Below are positions 58,169 to 64,000 of a stretch of 64,000 bases of DNA, one piece after another. The first letter of the stretch is position 1. Every line of letters starts with the position of its first letter. A model generated the notes under the pieces. The model was given only the letters and a program-made list of their open reading frames with translations, searched no databases and was not told where the DNA came from. This DNA comes from Helianthus annuus (taxonomy: Eukaryota; Streptophyta; Magnoliopsida; Asterales; Asteraceae). The translations under genes were made by a program, and so were the position numbers. The stretch spans positions 12,167,408 to 12,231,407 of the forward strand of contig NC_035448.2 in the NCBI RefSeq assembly GCF_002127325.2. Reading direction: 5' to 3'.

Positions 58169-58171
58169 AGC

Positions 58172-59132
58172 TGTCACACCCTGGCTTTGTGGAAGCGTGG
58201 TTAATTTTGGTGTGACTTCTTAATACCATAGCTTAATCATAACAAAGCTATATGAAATAAAAACCATGCAAGATCATCCATCGATTTAAGTTTTAAAAAC
58301 ATAAGTAACATAACATTGTCTTAAAACATTGACTCATGCAACGAACACTACAACCTGACAACATAAACTTTGTTCAGAAAACACAAACAAGAAATAAACG
58401 CAGTTTAAGGACTGTGACTCGTCCAGGTAAAAGTCACATCCCCTAAACTTGGATGACCTCGAAGCTCTTATGCAGCGCGAAAACGTAACATACCGCGCCA
58501 GATCTTTAGTTTCCTGAAATACATGTAAGTTGGAAAAATCAACAATAATGTTGAGCGAGTTCATGTGTAAGTGAGTAATAAAACCTTTGTAAGTATAAAA
58601 TCCTGGTATGTAGCAAATAAGGAAAAAGAGATCACCAATGGTTTGCAAGGCCATTGATATGTGTGAAGTGCAAGTAGGAAGACTCAAACCTAGCAGATTT
58701 ATGCGTTGGGCACAAAGTCACCCCGAGGTCCGTTATGCTGGGCCTGGGGCTGGGCTCGCTACACCCAGATAGATCTACCGCTACTGTCCCTCGGTCCTAC
58801 AATGAGGATTAATGGCCTCAAGTTTCCGCCTACCCACTCACATGATCTAAGTAGTAACCCTCCTTACGCTAACCATACCATGTAAAAGTACTTGTAATCA
58901 TAGTAACATGTATTTCACCCCCGCAGTTTAGAAAACTGAAAACAGTTAAGAGAAAAGGGGGACATGAACTTACTGTGGTGCGTCTCTACCAAGTAAATCT
59001 CCTGATCAAACCGCTGTGCGACGACCTACACGTACTAAATCTATTAGACGGACGGCCGTGCCTTAGCTTAAGGTTTAATGTCTTTGGGAAATAGTTAGAC
59101 AACTATTTCGTAATTACACTTTGCAATTATTT
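58172..59132 (-). repeat. 5' LTR of the array, interrupted
   Basis: Colinear with the first ~950 bp of the LTR at 47570, then cut at 59132 by the TGTAACACCCC start of another element. The rest of this LTR should lie beyond position 64000. Confidence 0.88.
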
Positions 59133-59680
59133 TGTAACACCCCTAAAATATAAACCCTTATATTATAAAGTTCAAAGAATTGATAAACAAGAATTTACCA
59201 ACTAGGAATTTAACCTAGTTAAATTCAAGTCTTGAACTAATACATATTATGGATAAAACACATTAACTTAAGAACAAAACAAGGTTGGGGGACTAAACTT
59301 GTCAAATCTGAAAAGCTAGTTACTAATAGTAACAAAAACCAAACCAAACACACCACATTTGGTGTGTCTGGTCGATCAAGAGAGGAAGGGCGACAGGGGT
59401 TCTCCAAAACCCTAAGCTTCACACCAAATCCCTTCAATTGAAGCCCCAAATCTGTTCCAAATCGAGTTTTAATCACATATTAGTGAACTCCTCGTTGTAA
59501 GGATCAAAAGGTATGTGAAATTTAGTAATTTTGTTGCATCACAAATTCTAGGTTAAATGTGAAACATGAAAAATTCAGCTTAATCACTGATGCATGGGTG
59601 AAATTAGAAGGGTTATGAGGATTAGGAACAAGCCCTAGGGTTATGAAAAATTCAGCTTAATCACTGATGCATGGGTGAAA
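59133..59680 (+). repeat. Truncated 5' LTR with a 38-bp duplication at the breakpoint
   Basis: Matches 62443-62948 almost base for base. A 38-bp stretch starting ATGAAAAATTCAGC occurs at 59566-59603 and again at 59643-59680, immediately before the RT sequence; the 3' LTR has it once. This marks the deletion junction. Confidence 0.85.
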
Positions 59681-60127
59681 CCCGTGGCCAAGGCGCCATA
59701 CCGACTTGCACCGTCGGAGTTACAAGAATTGATGTCTCAAATTCAGGAATTTCTTGACAAGGGGTTTATCCGACCGAGTGTGTCCCCGTGGGGCGCACCA
59801 GTCTTATTCGTGAAAAAGAAGGATGGCAGTATGCGCATGTGTATCGATTACCGGGAGTTAAACAAACTCACGGTGAAGAATCGATACCCACTTCCAAGAA
59901 TTGATGATTTATTTGACCAACTACAAGGAGCAAGTTGGTTCTCCAAAATCGATCTCCGATCTGGTTATCACCAATTGAAAGTCAAGGAGGAGGACGTACC
60001 AAAGACGGCTTTTCGTACGAGGTACGGGCATTATGAATTCCTTGTAATGCCCTTCGGATTGACCAATGCACCCGCGGCTTTCATGGACCTCATGAACCGG
60101 GTTTGCAAACCCATGCTAGATAAGTAG
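59675..60127 (+). pseudogene. Reverse transcriptase, N-terminal part
   Basis: Encodes [15 protein letters not shown], the finger and palm blocks ([24 protein letters not shown]) and ends at TAG 60125-60127, just before VIVFIDD. In related elements a phenylalanine codon is at this position. Because the 5' part of pol is deleted, the listed start is only the fusion point. Confidence 0.85.
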
Positions 60128-62401
60128 GTAATTGTATTTATCGACGACATTTTGGTATATTCAAAGAGTGAAGCCGAGCACGTGTGTCACTTGCGGGAAA
60201 TATTAGACACACTCAGACGAGAGAAGCTGTATGCAAAATTCACGAAGTGTGCTTTCTGGTTACGGGAGGTACAGTTTCTTGGGCATCTCATTAGTGCTGA
60301 TGGAGTACTAGTAGATCCGTCAAAGATAGAAGCTGTGTCGAAATGGAGCCCTCCAAGAAATCCCTCGGAAATCCGAAGCTTTTTAGGGCTTGCGGGATAT
60401 TATCGGAGATTCATACAGGATTTCTCCAAAATTGCCTTGCCATTGACCAAATTAACTCGTAAGGAGGAAAAGTTCGTGTGGGGCATTAAGCAAGAGGAAG
60501 CTTTCCAAACACTCAAGGAAAAGTTGACCCACGCTCCGGTACTGACATTACCGGAAGGGACTGATGACATGGTGGTTTACTCGGACGCTTCTCAATTGGG
60601 GCTCGGGTGTGTGTTAATGCAACGAGGCAAGGTCATCGCCTATGCCTCGAGGCAATTGAAGATTCATGAAAATAAATATCCGGTTCACGACTTAGAATTA
60701 GCGGCGGTGGTGTTTGCCTTAAAGATATGGAGACATTACTTGTACGGAGTAAAGTTTACAATCTTTACCGACCATAAAAGTTTGAAATATTTCTTCGACC
60801 AGAAGGAATTAAACATGCGGCAAAGACGGTGGTTGGAAACCGTCAAAGACTTCGATTGCGAAATACATTACCACCCCGGTAAGGCCAATGTAGTGGCCGA
60901 TGCGTTGAGTCGCAAAACAGATTATACCCCGATACGGGTACGATCAATGCAACTGGTTCTGACTTCAAGTTTACTAGAACGAATTCGTGAAGCACAGGAT
61001 GAGGCTGTAAAGGCGGAAAACTGGAAAAAGGAAAGAATTATCGGCCAAGTTAAAGACCTAGAGATAGGCAGTCACGGCCTAAAAACTCGTTTTAGTAGAA
61101 TCTGGGTCCCTAACACATGTGGGGTTAAGAAGCTTCTACTTGATGAAGCTCATAAATCCCGTTATTCCATTCACCCGGGAGCGACCAAGATGTATCATGA
61201 CTTGAAGCAAAACTATTGGTGGCCCGGAATGAAGCGGGACACTGTGAAATACGTGGAAAAGTGTTTGACGTGCCTACAAGTCAAGGCGGAACACCAAAAG
61301 CCATATGGTAAACTTCAACCGTTAGAAATCCCGGTTTGGAAATGGGAGCAAATTACGATGGACCTATTGACCAAACTGCCTAAAACAAGTCGTGGTTTTG
61401 ATGCTATTTGGGTAGTCGTGGATAGGTTAACTAAAAGCGCTCACTTTATTCCGATTCGTGAGACTTATACATCTGAGAAAATGTCGGAGGTTTACACCAA
61501 TGAAATCATAGCAAGGCATGGGGTACCGATATCCATTGTGTCAGACAGAGATACTCGGTTTACTTCGAAATTCTGGCGTGAATTCCAAGAACAGATGGGA
61601 ACTAAATTGTTCCTTAGCACTGCTTACCATCCACAAACGGATGGGCAGAGCGAAAGAACAATACAAACGTTGGGAGATATGCTGCGGGCTTGCATTATTG
61701 ACTTTGGAGGTAGTTGGGATGTCCATTTACCCTTGATCGAATTTGCATATAACAATAGCTATCACGCGAGTATCAAAATGGCCCCGTATGAGCTATTATA
61801 TGGCAGAAAATGTCAGACCCCGGTATGTTGGGGAGAAGTGGGTCCGCGGGGGCTAGCACCTGCTGATATAATCCGAACTACAAATGCGAAAATCGACATA
61901 GTTCGGGCACACTTGAAAGCGGCTCAAGACCGGCAAAAGGCATATGCGGATAAAAGGAATAGGCCAATTGAATTTCAGGTTGGCGACATGGTTATGCTAA
62001 AAGTTTCCCCATGGAAGGGCATTATTAGATTCAGAAAAAGAGGAAAACTAAGCCCAAGATTTATTGGGCCATTTAGAATCATTGAACGGGTTGGTAAAGT
62101 AGCTTATCGACTTGAATTACCCGAAGAGTTGAGTGGGATTCATAACACATTCCACGTGTCACATCTCCAAAAATGTTTGGCCGACGAAACCGCTTATATC
62201 CACTACGGTGATATCGAGGTAGATAATAGCCTCAACTATGCAGTAAAACCGATTGCGATTTTAGATCGTAAAGAGAAAAGCTTGAGGAACAAAGTGATAA
62301 ATCAAGTCAAGGTCAAATGGGACCACAGAAAAGGGTCAGACACGACATGGGAGTCCGAGGAGGAGATGCGACGTCTACACCCTACATTATTTGGTACGTA
62401 A
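60128..62401 (+). CDS. RT C-terminus, RNase H, integrase and chromodomain
   Basis: Continues the same frame after the TAG; the first ATG is at 60152, giving 749 residues, but this is not a natural start. The catalytic FIDD is just upstream of that ATG. With numbering from 60152: RNase H has D145, D207 and D250; integrase has H334, H341, C371, C374 and the triad D404, D465 and E501; a GPF/Y-like segment ([18 protein letters not shown]) follows near 637; a chromodomain occupies ~696-748 ([16 protein letters not shown]). The chromodomain is thought to steer integration to heterochromatin. No internal stop occurs in this part. Confidence 0.92.
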   Translation, partial: VIVFIDDILVYSKSEAEHVCHLREILDTLRREKLYAKFTKCAFWLREVQFLGHLISADGVLVDPSKIEAVSKWSPPRNPSEIRSFLGLAGYYRRFIQDFSKIALPLTKLTRKEEKFVWGIKQEEAFQTLKEKLTHAPVLTLPEGTDDMVVYSDASQLGLGCVLMQRGKVIAYASRQLKIHENKYPVHDLELAAVVFALKIWRHYLYGVKFTIFTDHKSLKYFFDQKELNMRQRRWLETVKDFDCEIHYHPGKANVVADALSRKTDYTPIRVRSMQLVLTSSLLERIREAQDEAVKAENWKKERIIGQVKDLEIGSHGLKTRFSRIWVPNTCGVKKLLLDEAHKSRYSIHPGATKMYHDLKQNYWWPGMKRDTVKYVEKCLTCLQVKAEHQKPYGKLQPLEIPVWKWEQITMDLLTKLPKTSRGFDAIWVVVDRLTKSAHFIPIRETYTSEKMSEVYTNEIIARHGVPISIVSDRDTRFTSKFWREFQEQMGTKLFLSTAYHPQTDGQSERTIQTLGDMLRACIIDFGGSWDVHLPLIEFAYNNSYHASIKMAPYELLYGRKCQTPVCWGEVGPRGLAPADIIRTTNAKIDIVRAHLKAAQDRQKAYADKRNRPIEFQVGDMVMLKVSPWKGIIRFRKRGKLSPRFIGPFRIIERVGKVAYRLELPEELSGIHNTFHVSHLQKCLADETAYIHYGDIEVDNSLNYAVKPIAILDRKEKSLRNKVINQVKVKWDHRKGSDTTWESEEEMRRLHPTLFGT

Positions 62402-62404
62402 TTC

Positions 62405-62442
62405 GGTTTCGGGGACGAAACCCTTTTTAAGGGGGGTGGACT
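62405..62442 (+). promoter_or_regulatory. Pre-PPT hairpin and polypurine tract
   Basis: GGTTTCG, loop GGGA, CGAAACC (62405-62422) just after the pol stop, then AAGGGGGGTGGAC and the LTR start TGTAACACCCC at 62443. Same layout as 10761-10797. Confidence 0.85.
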
Positions 62443-64000
62443 TGTAACACCCCTAAAATATAAACCCTTATATTATAAAGTTCAAAGAATTGATAAATAA
62501 GAATTTACCAACTAGGAATTTAACCTAGTTAAATTCAAGTCTTGAACTAATACATATTATGGTTAAAACACATTAACTTAAGAACAAAACAAGGTTGGGG
62601 GACTAAACTTGTCAAATTTGAAAAGCTAGTTACTAATAGTAACAAAAACCAAACCAAACACACAAATTTGGTGTGTCTGGTCGATCAAGAGAGGAAGGGC
62701 GACAGGGGTTCTCCAAAACCCTAAGCTTCACACCAAATCCCTTCAATTGAAGCCCCAAATCTGTTCCAAATCGAGTTTTAATCACATATTAGTGAACTCC
62801 TCGTTGTAAGGATCAAAAGGTATGTGAAATTTAGTAATTTTGTTGCATCACAAATTCTAGGTTAAATGTGAAACATGAAAAATTCAGCTTAATCACTGAT
62901 GCATGGGTGAAATTAGAAGGGTTATGAGGATTAGGAACAAGCCCTAGATGATTTCATGACATGACCTTGTATAGGACTTGTAGGATTTCACAATCACCAT
63001 TGTAGGTGATTAGTGAACTTCAAGAAACTTGTTAAATGCTGAAATTATAACTCTTGTTCTAGCATAATCTGAAATTAGGAAATAAGTTCTGAAAAGATGA
63101 TGTCAAGATGCATGAAAAATTACTATTATAGTGAAATTAGATGTTGAATCGCAAGTCATGAACTTGTTTATGAATGTAGAAAAATCTGACCCACTAGGTG
63201 TTTGTTGAAATGCCTAAGTGAGGACTTAAATGTGAAATTTGGATAAAAACGCAGATTTGATGATGGTCCATAATGATGTGATTATGGTCATAAAAAGAGT
63301 TCTAAACATGTTGTAAAAACTGAATTTTCTAGGCAAAGAGTCCGGTTCATCTAGCGGACAAGCCGGAGGGAATTCAGGAGGAAAAGGCGCGCTCTAAAGG
63401 TACGAAATTTATTGTTTCGTTACATCATATCTAATTGTTAGTTTTATGTAGTCAATTCTGAAACATGATAACCAAGATTTGCCAATATGTCACGAATATG
63501 ACTAGTGTCTTAAACAAGTGAAATGGGTCAAAACAAGTGACAAACAAGGATACTTGCATGCCCTGAATGGTGCTTAATTCAGCACCCAAACGGGTCAAAA
63601 CAAGTCTTGTAATAAACATGAAGCTAGACACCATCACTTAATGCATGGTTATAATCATTGCGTAAGTTGTAAATTTGACAAGCTATGTTAGTTGTGAAGT
63701 TTTAAACTCCTAGTATAGGAGTTATGATCTTGATTTGGTAAATATGACTAGTAGTATAGATGACAAACACGAAATCTTGGATTTAATCATATAGATTAAT
63801 ACGTGAGTGATCCCTTATGGGAAAGCAAAACGTGATAACGAGTAATAGTCCCAAACATGGGTAATTAGCCTTGGGTGGGTGATAAATCTGTTCAAGGTCA
63901 TTTCTCTGCAAAACGGAACTTGAATGCTCAAGCTCATAAAGCAAGAAAACAAATGCAGGGCCCACCGTAAATTACGGTGACACCGTAATTTACGGTGGCC
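62443..64000 (+). repeat. 3' LTR (start; continues past the window)
   Basis: Starts TGTAACACCCC. It shares the 31-bp block CCCACTAGGTGTTTGTTGAA (63190-63220) with the LTR at 10798. It ends, at the window edge, in a perfect 18-bp inverted repeat, 63962-63979 and 63981-63998, each arm being itself nearly palindromic (CACCGTAAATTACGGTG). By analogy with 14143-14170 a TATA box should follow shortly after 64000. Confidence 0.85.

Larger units (their letters stand above)
42145..58171 (-). mobile_element. Tandem array of a chromodomain Ty3 retrotransposon sharing one LTR
   Basis: Two near-identical internal regions (42145-47569 and 50982-58171) are joined by a single LTR (47570-50981) that is the 5' LTR of one and the 3' LTR of the other; a further LTR starts at 58172. 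In minus orientation the order is LTR, internal 2, LTR, internal 1 (cut off in RNase H). Copies differ at only a few percent of sites. This LTR-internal-LTR-internal form is the expected product of unequal recombination between LTRs. Confidence 0.88.
59133..64000 (+). mobile_element. Internally deleted chromovirus (Ty3) inserted in the array LTR
   Basis: The 5' LTR starts TGTAACACCCC at 59133 but only ~510 bp remain before it joins RT coding sequence at 59681; gag, protease and PBS are gone. Pol then runs to 62401 and is followed by hairpin, PPT and a 3' LTR (62443 onward) that leaves the window. The two LTR starts are nearly identical, so the element is young. The interrupted LTR at 58172-59132 shows it inserted after the tandem array. 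Confidence 0.88.

Overview
The window looks like repeat-dominated intergenic chromatin of a large flowering-plant genome. Two Ty3 families, the gag-upstream ORF and the U3 texture resemble what I remember from the daisy family (Asteraceae); that placement is inference from memory. I found no intact host gene, rRNA, tRNA or CRISPR. Nearly all bases can be assigned to mobile elements, their nested insertions or simple repeats. LAYOUT: 1-1150 and 7947-9122 are one older sequence (probably a minus-strand Ty3 LTR) split by a 6.8-kb non-coding Ty1/copia-like element (1151-7946; 5-bp target duplication AGTTT), which itself carries a TA-flanked inverted-end element. 9123-14514 is the 3' part and one 3.7-kb LTR of a Ty3 element. 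14515-15241 is the 3' end of a copia element. 16266-17168 is a small Helitron. 18080-31055 is a complete 13-kb Ty3 element of the Tat type: 874-bp LTRs, target duplication GTCAG, PBS, gag, protease-RT, two RNase H domains and integrase on the plus strand, followed by a five-exon gene on the opposite strand with its own TATA box. 31117-41950 is a chain of inverted-end elements separated only by TA microsatellites, with Helitrons and hAT MITEs nested inside; one Helitron (37387-40638) carries a spermidine synthase exon. 42145-59132 is a minus-strand tandem array of a chromodomain Ty3 family: truncated internal region, shared LTR (47570-50981), second internal region, second LTR. Each unit has an extra ~530-residue acidic proline-rich ORF ahead of gag. 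59133-64000 is a plus-strand chromovirus inserted in the last LTR; it lacks gag and protease but keeps pol and a 3' LTR that leaves the window. HOW IT FITS TOGETHER: the genes serve retrotransposition (capsid, protease, RT/RNase H, integrase with chromodomain), but every sense polyprotein here is broken. The coding regions that stay open are accessory: the antisense gene of the Tat element and copy 1 of the gag-upstream ORF. Three patterns are not explained by ordinary element annotation. First, six TA-flanked elements with different bodies share a ~22-nt terminal module. Second, runs of short near-perfect hairpins occur in the non-coding parts of several unrelated LTR elements, including just upstream of LTR TATA boxes and beside the polypurine tract. 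Third, a spliced antisense gene is better preserved than the pol gene of the same element. All comparisons were made by eye; no alignment, folding or database search was run.
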